Below, in pieces: positions 13,482 through 20,652 of a DNA stretch of 21,345 nt. The DNA lies in assembly GCA_023426225.1 (NCBI GenBank), contig JAFABD010000100.1, positions 1-21,345 of the forward strand. The letters run 5' to 3'. Numbering within the stretch: the first letter of the stretch is position 1; the number at the start of each line of letters is the position of its first letter. Both the position numbers and the translations under genes were made by a program. The notes beneath the pieces are model-generated. The model did not search any database. It was not told the DNA's origin and saw only the letters and a program-made list of their open reading frames with translations. The stretch is from Pseudomonadota bacterium. Its GTDB lineage: Bacteria > Pseudomonadota > Alphaproteobacteria > Sphingomonadales > Sphingomonadaceae.

Positions 13482-14012
13482 GTGCAGGCGAAGGCGGCAG
13501 GACGGAAATGGGCAGCGGCAGGCGCGCTGGCGATGCTGGCGGCGGTGGGCGGCTGTTCGCGCGGCGAACGTCCGGCGCCCGGCCCCGTGCGGGTGACGCA
13601 GCCCGAGCGCATCACCTATGAAACCGGGCCGTGCATGGGGGCGTGCCCGGTCTATCGCCTGACGATCCAGCCCGACGGCACGGGCATGTTCACCGGCATC
13701 CGCCACACCGCGCAGACGGGCAGTTTCGCGATCGCGGCGACCCCTGCGCAGGTGCGCGCCTTTGCCGAGGCGCTCGCCCCCTATCGTCCCGCGAGAGGCG
13801 ACCGCCGCATCGTGCCCGGATCGCCCGAATGCAGCCAGGTGGCCACCGACCAGCCGAGCCTGACGATCCGCTGGAGCGGCGGCGCGGGCGGCGATCAGCG
13901 GCTGGAATATTATCGCGGTTGCGACATGGCGGCGAACGCGGCGATGGCCGAGGCGCTGGCCGGCGCACCCGCGCTGCTGCCGATCGCGGCGCTGATCGGC
14001 GAGGGGCAATGA
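13482..14012 (+). CDS. DUF6438-like putative lipoprotein
   Basis: The 176-residue product begins at GTG 13482 with GGGAG four bases upstream. A signal peptide runs to the lipobox-like AAVGGC near residue 25, so a lipid-anchored periplasmic protein is likely. The core opens ITYETGPCMGACPVYRLTI, followed by PDGTGMFTG, the pattern I associate with DUF6438. The pairs of cysteines in CMGAC, plus C in SPECSQ and YRGCDM, could form disulfides. No biochemical role is known to me. It is divergent from rph and is followed by a strong hairpin before hrcA. Confidence 0.8.
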   Translation: MQAKAAGRKWAAAGALAMLAAVGGCSRGERPAPGPVRVTQPERITYETGPCMGACPVYRLTIQPDGTGMFTGIRHTAQTGSFAIAATPAQVRAFAEALAPYRPARGDRRIVPGSPECSQVATDQPSLTIRWSGGAGGDQRLEYYRGCDMAANAAMAEALAGAPALLPIAALIGEGQ

Positions 14013-14076
14013 GCGCCGCCGCGGCGACGCGATCATCGGCCGTCGGTTGCGGCGGCCCCGTTGTGGCGGCGGCGCT
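14012..14076 (+). terminator. Long-range hairpin between DUF6438 gene and hrcA
   Basis: AGCGCCGCCGC (14012-14022) is exactly complementary to GCGGCGGCGCT (14066-14076), with a smaller GGCCG/CGGCC stem inside the loop. It starts at the last base of the DUF6438 stop codon and ends 19 bp before hrcA. No T-tract follows. Confidence 0.5.
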
Positions 14077-14088
14077 GCGCGCTAAATA
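14061..14088 (+). promoter_or_regulatory. Possible hrcA promoter giving a leaderless mRNA
   Basis: TTGTGG (14061-14066), 16 bases, then TAAATA (14083-14088) would start transcription near 14095, at the hrcA ATG. hrcA also lacks a ribosome binding site, which fits. Both hexamers are imperfect. Confidence 0.3.
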
Positions 14089-14095
14089 GCATCGC

Positions 14096-15139
14096 ATGAT
14101 GACGCCGCCGATCCATGAGCTGACCGATCGTGCCCGTGACGTGTTCCGGATTGTCGTCGAATCCTATCTGGACACCGGCGCGCCCGTTGGATCGCGCACG
14201 ATTTCGAAGATTTCGGGGCTGAACCTGTCGCCCGCGTCGATCCGCAACGTGATGCAGGATCTGGAGGAACTGGGGCTGCTCGCCGCGCCGCACACGAGCG
14301 CGGGGCGGATGCCGACCGACAGCGGGCTGCGCCTGTTCGTCGACGGGATGATGCAGGCGAACGAGCCGTCGGCCGAGGAACGCGCCGCGATCGAGGCGCG
14401 CGCGGGGCAGGGCGGGCCGGTGGAGGACGCGCTGGCCAACACCACCGCGACGCTTTCGGGACTGTCGGCATGCGCCGGGCTGGTGCTGGTGCCCAAGGCC
14501 GAGCCGGTGCTGCGCCAGGTGAGCTTCGTCCCGCTGAGCCGCGACCGCGCGCTGACGGTGCTGGTCGGCGTGGACGGATCGGTCGAGAACCGCGTGATCG
14601 AGCTGCCCGCCGGGATCGACCCGCTGGTGCTGCAGCAGGCGGCGAATTTCATGAGCGCGACGCTGGGCGGGCTGACGCTGAGCGCGGCGCGCGAGCGGAT
14701 CGAGCGCGACCTCAACGCGCATCGCGCCGCGCTCGATTCGGCCGCAGCGACGCTGGTGCAGCGCGGGCTGGCGGTGTGGAGCGAGGACGGCAACCGCCGC
14801 CCCGTGCTGATCGTGCGCGGCCAGGCGCACCTGCTCGACGGCACCGCGGCGGAGGATCTGGACCGCGTGCGCCAGTTGCTCGACGAGCTGGAGGACAAGG
14901 AAGAGATCGCGCGGCTGCTCGACAGCGCGCGCGAGGGCGAGGCGACGCGCATCTTCATCGGATCGGAGAACAAGCTGTTCGCGTTGTCGGGATCGTCGGT
15001 GATCGCCAAGCCGGTGCGCGCGCTCGACGGGCGCGTGGTGGGCGTGGTGGGCGTGATCGGCCCCACCCGGTTGAACTATGCGCGCGTCGTACCCATGGTG
15101 GATTTCACGGCGGCCACCTTGGCCCGGTTACTAGCCTGA
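14096..15139 (+). CDS. hrcA: Heat-inducible transcription repressor HrcA
   Basis: The 347-residue protein has an N-terminal winged helix (ELTDRARDVFRIVVESYLDTG, PVGSRTISKISGLNLSPASIRNVMQDLEELGLL) and the conserved APHTSAGRMPTDSGLRLFVD block. The C-terminal domain ends with IGPTRLNYARVVPMVDF. HrcA represses groESL through the CIRCE element with help from GroEL. No CIRCE is present upstream of it here, as in Caulobacter hrcA-grpE, where the operon is not itself CIRCE-controlled. There are two adjacent ATG codons (14096, 14099) and no ribosome binding site, so leaderless initiation is possible. grpE begins 14 bp downstream. Confidence 0.97.
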   Translation: MMTPPIHELTDRARDVFRIVVESYLDTGAPVGSRTISKISGLNLSPASIRNVMQDLEELGLLAAPHTSAGRMPTDSGLRLFVDGMMQANEPSAEERAAIEARAGQGGPVEDALANTTATLSGLSACAGLVLVPKAEPVLRQVSFVPLSRDRALTVLVGVDGSVENRVIELPAGIDPLVLQQAANFMSATLGGLTLSAARERIERDLNAHRAALDSAAATLVQRGLAVWSEDGNRRPVLIVRGQAHLLDGTAAEDLDRVRQLLDELEDKEEIARLLDSAREGEATRIFIGSENKLFALSGSSVIAKPVRALDGRVVGVVGVIGPTRLNYARVVPMVDFTAATLARLLA

Positions 15140-15153
15140 AGTACGAACGGAAG

Positions 15154-15720
15154 ATGATGTCGAACGAACAGACCCCGAGCAGCGCCGAGCTGGACAACAA
15201 CGCGCAGACCGCCACGGCCGAAGCCGAGGCCGCGCCCCAGGCGGATGCGGCGGCCAAGCTGGCCGAGATGGAGGCGCAGCTGGCCGAGGCGCGCGCGGCC
15301 GTGCTCTATGCCCAGGCCGAGACGCAGAATGTGCGCCGCCGCGCCGAGAAGGAGGCGCAGGACGCGCGCGTCTATGCCGCCACCGCCTTTGCCCGCGACG
15401 TGCTGTCGGTGGCGGACAATCTTGCCCGCGCGCTGATGGCGATCCCGGCCGAGCTGCGCGAGGACGAGAAGCTGAAGGGACTGGTCGCCGGGATCGAGGC
15501 GACGGGGCGCGAGCTCGAATCGGTGTTCGGGCGGCACGGCATCTCGAAGCTGGCGGCGCTGGGCGAGATGCTCGACCCCAATCGCCACCAGGCGATGATG
15601 GAAGTGCCGAGCGCCGACGCCGAGCCGGGCACCGTCGTCCAGGAAATCCAGTCGGGCTACATGATCAAGGACCGGCTGTTGCGCCCCGCGCTGGTGGGCG
15701 TGGCGAAGAAGCCCGACTGA
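15154..15720 (+). CDS. grpE: Nucleotide exchange factor GrpE
   Basis: The 188-residue co-chaperone releases ADP from DnaK. An acidic, alanine-rich N-terminus is followed by a long coiled coil (AAAKLAEMEAQLAEARAAVL, then QNVRRRAEKEAQDARVYA) and the C-terminal beta domain with LDPNRHQAMMEV, PGTVVQEIQSGYMIKDRLLR and the terminal VGVAKKP. The tandem ATGs at 15154 and 15157 follow GGAAG, and the second is slightly better spaced. It forms a two-gene unit with hrcA (14-bp gap). dnaK and dnaJ, frequent downstream partners in other bacteria, are not here. Confidence 0.96.
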   Translation: MMSNEQTPSSAELDNNAQTATAEAEAAPQADAAAKLAEMEAQLAEARAAVLYAQAETQNVRRRAEKEAQDARVYAATAFARDVLSVADNLARALMAIPAELREDEKLKGLVAGIEATGRELESVFGRHGISKLAALGEMLDPNRHQAMMEVPSADAEPGTVVQEIQSGYMIKDRLLRPALVGVAKKPD

Positions 15721-16040
15721 TCCGCCGATCGTCCCCGCGCCGCGGACGGGCATGTCGCCCGCCGCGCGCCTGCCGCGGGTGGGGGCGTCCCGTTTTTGCC
15801 CCGTTTTTGCATCGCGTGCGGGCGAGCGGCGCTTGACCTTTGCGCCCCGCGCGACCATTTGCGTCCCCCGGACGCGGAACCCCGCGCCCTTTTTCCACAA
15901 CCCCCGAGAGGGTCATGTCCAGCAACGACCATAGTCGATCGACCGTGCCGTTCCGGGCACCCGCGCCGCGCCGCTGACCCCCTTGCCGGAGTTGGCCTCG
16001 CGTCCCGGCCCGGAGCGGCCGGTCGACAGCGAGGTGTACG
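15721..16040. other. 320-bp intergenic region after grpE
   Basis: This stretch holds a CGGGC/GCCCG hairpin (15747-15761) that may end the grpE transcript. It then holds two exact tandem 11-bp units CCCGTTTTTGC (15789-15810) and a promoter-like pair at 15832-15860. A 20-codon ATG frame (15915-15977) is preceded by GAGAGGG, and the ribosome binding site of the next gene follows. I see no RNA gene and no convincing longer protein gene. Confidence 0.6.
15832..15860 (+). promoter_or_regulatory. Possible RpoH-type (heat-shock) promoter
   Basis: CTTGAC at 15832-15837 and CCATTT at 15855-15860 are 17 bases apart. This resembles alphaproteobacterial sigma-32 promoters (CTTGAC-type -35 and CCNATNT/CYTATNT-type -10). 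Transcription would start near 15867, well before the DUF1003 gene. Confidence 0.35.
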
Positions 16041-16496
16041 ATGAATGCAGCGATCCGCTTTTTCGCCGATCTGCGCCGCCTGGGCGGCGTGGGCCGCGAT
16101 CCCAACACCCTTTTCGATGAACGGCTGAGCTTCGGCGAGCGGCTGGCCGACCGGGTCGCCGCGGTCGGCGGCTCGTGGTCGTTCATCATCGGCTTCACGC
16201 TGTTCCTGCTCGCCTGGGCGGCGATCAACACGGTGGTGCTGGCGCGCCACGCCTTCGACCCCTTTCCCTTCATCTTCCTCAACCTGATGCTGTCGATGCT
16301 GGCCGCGTTGCAGGCGCCGATCATCATGATGAGCCAGAACCGCCAGGCGGCGAAGGACCGGTTCGAGGCGCGGCTGGATTACGAGACCAACCAGCGCGCC
16401 GAGGCGCAGATCGACCATCTCCACGCCAAGATCGACGCGCTCACCGCCGAGATCGCGCTGCTGGTCGCCGAAAGCGAGCGCCGCCGGGCGGGGTGA
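16041..16496 (+). CDS. DUF1003 membrane protein
   Basis: The 151-residue protein has two transmembrane helices (about residues 44-65, SWSFIIGFTLFLLAWAAINT, and 75-96, FPFIFLNLMLSMLAALQAPI) joined by a short loop. A charged helix then reads MMSQNRQAAKDRFEARLDYE, the DUF1003 signature. The tail EIALLVAESERRRAG is probably a cytoplasmic coiled coil. The role of the family is unknown. ATG 16041 has GAGG at 16031-16034. A hairpin separates it from glnD 43 bp downstream, and a promoter-like site lies 180 bp upstream. Confidence 0.92.
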   Translation: MNAAIRFFADLRRLGGVGRDPNTLFDERLSFGERLADRVAAVGGSWSFIIGFTLFLLAWAAINTVVLARHAFDPFPFIFLNLMLSMLAALQAPIIMMSQNRQAAKDRFEARLDYETNQRAEAQIDHLHAKIDALTAEIALLVAESERRRAG

Positions 16497-16501
16497 ACCC
16501 G

Positions 16502-16523
16502 GCTGGCGCGCCCGCGCGCCAGC
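16502..16523 (+). terminator. Hairpin between DUF1003 gene and glnD
   Basis: A perfect 9-bp stem (16502-16510, GCTGGCGCG, with 16515-16523) and tetraloop CCCG start 6 bp after the DUF1003 stop and end 16 bp before glnD. It could end or attenuate transcription. There is no T-tract. Confidence 0.5.
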
Positions 16524-16539
16524 GCGTATCGCTGGAACC

Positions 16540-19287
16540 ATGCCCGGTCGCTTCGATTCCGTCCCCAACCGCCGCGCCATCATCAACCGGCGCGAGATCG
16601 CCGATCGCCTGGCCGCGATCGACGGCACCGATCCCACCGCATTGCGTCGCGCCGCGACCGCGACGCTGAAGGCCGCGCTCGACGCCGGCCAGGCCGAGAT
16701 CGCGCGGCGGCTGGCCGAGCATCCGTCGCGCGGGATCGAGACCGCGGCGGCGGGCGCGTTCCTGATCGACCAGCTGCTGCGGCTGTTGTGGGACTTCACC
16801 ATCGACCGGCTGCACCCCAACCCCAACCCCACCGCCGCCGAGCGGATGACGCTGATCGCGGTGGGCGGCTATGGCCGCGGCGAGATGGCGCCGCATTCGG
16901 ACATCGACATCGGTTTCCTGACACCGTGGAAGGTCACGGGCTGGTGCGAGCAGGTCATCGAATCGATGCTCTATGCGCTGTGGGACATGCGGCTGAAGGT
17001 CGGCCATTCGTCGCGCTCGCTCGACGAGATGGTGCGCGAGGCGCGTGCCGACGTGACGGTGCGCACCGCGCTGATCGAAGCGCGCTATGTGTGGGGCGAC
17101 ACCGGGCTGTACGACGAGGCCGCCGCGCGCTTCAAGGCGGAGGTCCAGCACGACACGGCGCGCGCGTTCATCGCCCAGAAGCTGGAGGAGCGCAACGCGC
17201 GCCACAAGCGGATGGGCGACAGCCGGTACGTCGTCGAGCCCAATGTGAAGGAAGGCAAGGGCGGGCTGCGCGACCTCCACACGCTGTTCTGGATCGGCAA
17301 ATATGCCTATCATGTCGGCGAGCCCGCCGAGCTGGTGGGCGCGGGGCTGCTGACCGCCGACGAATATCGCCAGTTCCGCCGCGCCGAGAACTTCCTGTGG
17401 GCGGTGCGGTGCCACCTCCACATCCTGACCGGCCGTGCCGAGGACCGGCTGACCTTCGACGTCCAGCGCGAGATCGCCGAGCGGATGCGCTATGCCGACC
17501 GGCCGGGCAAGTCGAAGGTCGAGCGGTTCATGCAGTTCTACTTCCTTCAGGCGAAGGTGGTGGGCGACCTGACCGGCGTGTTCCTGGCGCATCTGGACGA
17601 GAAGTTCGCCGCGCGCGGATCGCGCTTCGGCTTTCCGCAACTGTTCCGCCGGCCGCGCAAGCTGAAGGGATTCCGGCTCGACCGCCAGCGGCTCGCGCTG
17701 CCGCATGACGGGTTTTTCCGCGACGATCCGGTGCGGCTGATCGAGCTGTTCCAGCTTGCCGACCTGCACGGGCTGGAGATCCACCCGCTGACGATGCGCG
17801 CGGCGGCGCGCGACGCCAAGCTGGTCGACGACGTCCGCACCGATCCGCGCGCCAACGCGCTGTTCCTCGACGTGCTCACCAGCCCGCGCGACCCCGAGAC
17901 GGTGCTGCGCTGGATGAACGAGGCGGGGGTGTTCGGCCGCTTCGTTCCCGATTTCGGCCGCGTCGTCGCGCAGATGCAGTTCGACATGTACCACCATTAC
18001 ACGGTGGACGAGCATTCGATCCGCGCGATCGGGCTGCTCAACCGGATCGAGAAGCGCGAGCTGAAGGATGACCACCCGGTCGCCACCGAGATCATGCACC
18101 AGATCGTGTCGCGCCGCGCGCTGTACGTCGCGGTGCTGCTTCACGACATCGCCAAGGGGCGCGGCGGCGACCATTCGGTGCTGGGCGCCGAAGTCGCCGA
18201 GCGGCTGTGCCCGCGCTTCGGGCTGACCCCCGCCGAGACCGAGGCGGTCGCGTGGCTGGTGCGCCACCACCTGCTGATGGCGGCGACGGCGTTCAAGCGC
18301 GACCTCGCCGATTTCAAGACGATCCTCGATTTCGCCGAGCAGGTGCAGAGCCCCGAGCGGCTGCGCATGTTGCTGGTGCTGACCGTCGTCGACATCCGCG
18401 CGGTGGGACCGGGGGTGTGGAACGGATGGAAGCGCCAGCTGCTCGGCGACCTGTACGAGGCGGCCGAGGAAGTGCTGCGGCTGGGCCACAAGCAGAAGGG
18501 ACGCAGCGAGCGCATCGCCGCCAAGCAGGCCGCGCTCGCCGAGCGGCTGGGCTGGACGCCCGCGCGGATCGAGGCGCTGAAGAAGCGGCTGACCGACGCC
18601 TATTGGATCGCCGAGCCCGTCGACGTGCTCGAACGCAACGCACGCCAGATCGACGCCGCCGACGGCGCGCCGCTGACGATCGAGGCGGCGATCGACAAGG
18701 AACGCGGCGCCACGCTCGTCACCGTCTATGCCGCCGACCATCCGGGCCTGTTCTATCGCATCGCGGGGGCGATCCATGTCGCGGGAGCGAACATCATCGA
18801 CGCGCGCATCCATACGACGCGCGACGGCATGGCGCTCGACAATTTCCTGGTGCAGGACCCGCTGGGCCGGCCGTTCGACGAGGCCGACCGGATCGAGCGG
18901 CTGAAGGCGGCGATCGCCGACGCGCTCGCCAACCGCGCCAAGCTGACCGAACGGCTGAAGACGCGGCCGCTGCCGCGGCTGCGCGCCGATGCGTTCCCGA
19001 TCGAACCCAATGTGCTGATCGACAGCAAGGCGTCGAACCGCTTCACCGTCGTCGAAGTCAATGCACGCGACCGGCCCGCGCTGCTCTATCACCTGGCGCA
19101 TGTGCTGTTCCAGGCGAAGGTGACGATCCATTCGGCGCACGTCGCCACCTATGGCGAGCGCGCGGTCGATACTTTCTATCTGACTGACCTGATTGGTGAT
19201 AAGATCGTTTCCGCGTCGCGGTTGCGGACGATCGAACGACGCCTGCTGGAGGCAGCGGCCGGGGAGGAGACGACCCAGGCGGCCTGA
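16540..19287 (+). CDS. glnD: Bifunctional PII uridylyltransferase / uridylyl-removing enzyme
   Basis: The 915-residue nitrogen sensor uridylylates PII proteins when glutamine is low and removes UMP when it is high. Domains in order are: nucleotidyltransferase with GGYGRGEMAPHSDIDIGF (about 109-126, metal-binding DxD in SDIDI); the central GlnD region with VEPNVKEGKGGLRDLHTLFW; an HD hydrolase with HHYTVDEHS (near 485) and LLHDIAKGRGGDHS (near 533); and two C-terminal ACT domains for glutamine sensing (near 725-775 and 833-880). All catalytic motifs look intact and length matches the family. The ribosome binding site (GGAA) is modest. The VOC gene follows 18 bp later and may be co-transcribed. 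Confidence 0.97.
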   Translation: MPGRFDSVPNRRAIINRREIADRLAAIDGTDPTALRRAATATLKAALDAGQAEIARRLAEHPSRGIETAAAGAFLIDQLLRLLWDFTIDRLHPNPNPTAAERMTLIAVGGYGRGEMAPHSDIDIGFLTPWKVTGWCEQVIESMLYALWDMRLKVGHSSRSLDEMVREARADVTVRTALIEARYVWGDTGLYDEAAARFKAEVQHDTARAFIAQKLEERNARHKRMGDSRYVVEPNVKEGKGGLRDLHTLFWIGKYAYHVGEPAELVGAGLLTADEYRQFRRAENFLWAVRCHLHILTGRAEDRLTFDVQREIAERMRYADRPGKSKVERFMQFYFLQAKVVGDLTGVFLAHLDEKFAARGSRFGFPQLFRRPRKLKGFRLDRQRLALPHDGFFRDDPVRLIELFQLADLHGLEIHPLTMRAAARDAKLVDDVRTDPRANALFLDVLTSPRDPETVLRWMNEAGVFGRFVPDFGRVVAQMQFDMYHHYTVDEHSIRAIGLLNRIEKRELKDDHPVATEIMHQIVSRRALYVAVLLHDIAKGRGGDHSVLGAEVAERLCPRFGLTPAETEAVAWLVRHHLLMAATAFKRDLADFKTILDFAEQVQSPERLRMLLVLTVVDIRAVGPGVWNGWKRQLLGDLYEAAEEVLRLGHKQKGRSERIAAKQAALAERLGWTPARIEALKKRLTDAYWIAEPVDVLERNARQIDAADGAPLTIEAAIDKERGATLVTVYAADHPGLFYRIAGAIHVAGANIIDARIHTTRDGMALDNFLVQDPLGRPFDEADRIERLKAAIADALANRAKLTERLKTRPLPRLRADAFPIEPNVLIDSKASNRFTVVEVNARDRPALLYHLAHVLFQAKVTIHSAHVATYGERAVDTFYLTDLIGDKIVSASRLRTIERRLLEAAAGEETTQAA

Positions 19288-19305
19288 ACCGGGGAGGGAC
19301 GACGG

Positions 19306-19701
19306 ATGGGCGTGACCGGACTGGGCGGCATCTTCTTTCGCGCGAACGACCCCGACGAGCTGAAGAGCTGGTATCGCGAGATGCTGGGCGTCGGCGGCGG
19401 GTGCGGGACCGATGCCGCGGGCGAATCGAGCGACTGGTCCTGGTTTCCCGAAAGCGCGGGGCCGATCGTGTTCGAGCCGTTCCGCCGCGACAGCGACTAT
19501 TTCGCAGCCGACAAGCCGTTGATGCTCAATTTCCGCGTGCGCGACCTCGACAGCCTGCTCGAGCAGCTCAACGCCGCCGGCGTGGCGGTGACGACCAACC
19601 CCGACTGGGATGCGCCGGAAATGGGGCGCTTTGCCCGCATCCACGATCCCGAGGGCAATCCGATCGAATTGTGGGAGCCGCCCGCGTCCGACGCGGACTG
19701 A
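19306..19701 (+). CDS. VOC-family (glyoxalase/dioxygenase-fold) protein
   Basis: This 131-residue single VOC domain starts GVTGLGGIFFRANDPDELKS with YREMLGV shortly after and ends RFARIHDPEGNPIELWEPP. The final glutamate of IELWEP is the usual C-terminal metal ligand of VOC proteins. A histidine at the first metal position is not evident (GGIFFRA), so metal binding or glyoxalase activity is doubtful. ATG 19306 is preceded by GGGAGGG at good distance. It lies 18 bp after glnD, probably in the same transcript. The substrate cannot be inferred. Confidence 0.88.
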   Translation: MGVTGLGGIFFRANDPDELKSWYREMLGVGGGCGTDAAGESSDWSWFPESAGPIVFEPFRRDSDYFAADKPLMLNFRVRDLDSLLEQLNAAGVAVTTNPDWDAPEMGRFARIHDPEGNPIELWEPPASDAD

Positions 19702-19826
19702 CCGCCGCCGACGGACCGGCGCCGGAGGGGCAGCGGCGTTGCCGCGCCCGGCGCCCCGATTCGCGCGGCCGCAGCGGGGCAGGGCCGCGATGCGAAGGTC
19801 CGCATGCAAAAGGGCCTGATGCAAAA

Positions 19827-19856
19827 GGGGCGCCGCGGCCATCGCCGGAGCGCCCC
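19827..19856 (-). terminator. Intrinsic terminator of infC
   Basis: GGGGCGC (19827-19833) pairs with GCGCCCC (19850-19856) and an inner 4-bp stem lies in the loop. Read on the minus strand it is followed by TTTTGC, giving a short T-tract, and it begins 36 bp after the infC stop. The T-tract segment CCCTTTTGCAT is duplicated 15 bp further on. Confidence 0.75.
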
Positions 19857-19892
19857 TGTTCGCAAGTCCCGATGCGTCGGGAAAGGCCGCGC

Positions 19893-20441
19893 TTATTTGG
19901 GCGCGAGCACCATCAGCATCTGACGGCCTTCCATGCGCGGATAGCTTTCGACCTTCGCGACTTCGGCGGCATCCTGCTGGACGCGGTGAAGAAGCTGCAT
20001 GCCGAGCTGCCCATGCGAAAGCTCACGACCGCGGAAGCGCAGCGTGACCTTGACCTTGTCGCCTTCGCCGATGAACTTGTGGATCGCCTTCATCTTGACG
20101 TCATAGTCATGGTCGTCGATGTTCGGGCGCATCTTGATCTCCTTGATCTCCTGCGTCCGTTGCGTCTTGCGCGCAGCATTGGCCTTTTTCTGGGCCTCAT
20201 ACTTGAACTTGCCGACGTCCAGAAACTTGGCGACGGGCGGATCGGCGTTGGGCGACACCTCGACCAGGTCGAGACCGACCTCGCGCGCCTGCTCCATCGC
20301 CTCGCGCGTGTACATCACGCCGAGATTGTCGCCATTCTCGTCAATCACCCGAACCTTGGGCGACTGGATGAATTCGTTGAACCGCGGTCCGTTGAGCGGC
20401 ATCTGCGGCGCCATCGGGCGCCGGGACATGGGAGGACGTAT
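19893..20441 (-). CDS. infC: Translation initiation factor IF-3, probable ATA start
   Basis: IF-3 binds the 30S subunit and rejects incorrect start codons. The N-domain segment SPKVRVIDENGDNLGVM, the central lysine-rich linker around YEAQKKANAARKTQRTQEIK, and the C-domain DDHDYDVKMKAIHKFIGEGDKVKV followed by LRFRGRE are all typical. The first in-frame ATG is at 20429, but no ribosome binding site precedes it at a usable distance. AGGAG at 20450-20454 lies exactly 8 bases before an in-frame ATA at 20441-20439, four codons upstream of that ATG. Since IF-3 discriminates against AUA and AUU, a rare start codon is the known autoregulatory device of infC (AUU in E. coli). The ATA start is an inference; ATG 20429 gives 178 residues instead. 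Confidence 0.93.
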   Translation of the reverse strand: MRPPMSRRPMAPQMPLNGPRFNEFIQSPKVRVIDENGDNLGVMYTREAMEQAREVGLDLVEVSPNADPPVAKFLDVGKFKYEAQKKANAARKTQRTQEIKEIKMRPNIDDHDYDVKMKAIHKFIGEGDKVKVTLRFRGRELSHGQLGMQLLHRVQQDAAEVAKVESYPRMEGRQMLMVLAPK

Positions 20442-20449
20442 AGGACTTG

Positions 20450-20454
20450 CTCCT
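20450..20454 (-). promoter_or_regulatory. infC ribosome binding site
   Basis: AGGAG on the minus strand, 8 bases from the ATA codon and 20 bases from the first ATG. This spacing decides in favour of ATA as the start. Confidence 0.7.
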
Positions 20455-20456
20455 GT

Positions 20457-20502
20457 GCGTTATTGCCTATTCGTGCGCATAATAACGCGATTGCGCGCGT
20501 TA
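20457..20502 (-). promoter_or_regulatory. infC leader with three mutually pairing arms
   Basis: On the plus strand, arm A GCGTTAT (20457-20463) and arm C CGCGTTA (20496-20502) are both complementary to arm B ATAACGCG (20482-20489). B can pair with A or with C but not both. The B-A stem would end 2 bases from the ribosome binding site. Confidence 0.5.
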
Positions 20503-20574
20503 CGGTAGCCCGCTGCAACAAATTGCGCGGAAAAACCCGCGGGCGTGGCGCCTGCGCAACCAAGGGACAGGCAG

Positions 20575-20580
20575 ACTATA
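20575..20580 (-). promoter_or_regulatory. Possible infC -10 element
   Basis: TATAGT on the minus strand, with TTGCGC about 19 bases upstream as a loose -35. Transcription would begin near 20568 and give a leader of about 127 bases. A TATTAT closer to the gene (20484-20479) is the alternative. Confidence 0.35.
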
Positions 20581-20620
20581 TCGGCGCGGAACGGCGCCGG
20601 CGCAAGGGGAAGGACGCGGG

Positions 20621-20648
20621 CGCCCCTCCCCATGGCGGGGGAGGGGCG
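20621..20648 (-). terminator. Hairpin after thrS
   Basis: A perfect 11-bp stem (20621-20631, CGCCCCTCCCC, with 20638-20648) and 6-base loop begins 4 bp after the thrS stop. It is probably the thrS terminator, so infC would need its own promoter. There is no T-tract. Confidence 0.65.
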
Positions 20649-20652
20649 GGAA

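Noticed and set aside
14013..14095. A CIRCE operator upstream of hrcA
   Set aside because: Only GCTAA resembles part of a half-site; there is no TTAGCACTC partner at 9-base spacing.
16441..19842. A 1133-codon open frame on the minus strand
   Set aside because: It runs antisense to glnD and the VOC gene. Its protein is rich in R, H, D, G and Q without domain motifs, as expected for a shadow frame in GC-rich DNA. glnD has all catalytic motifs.
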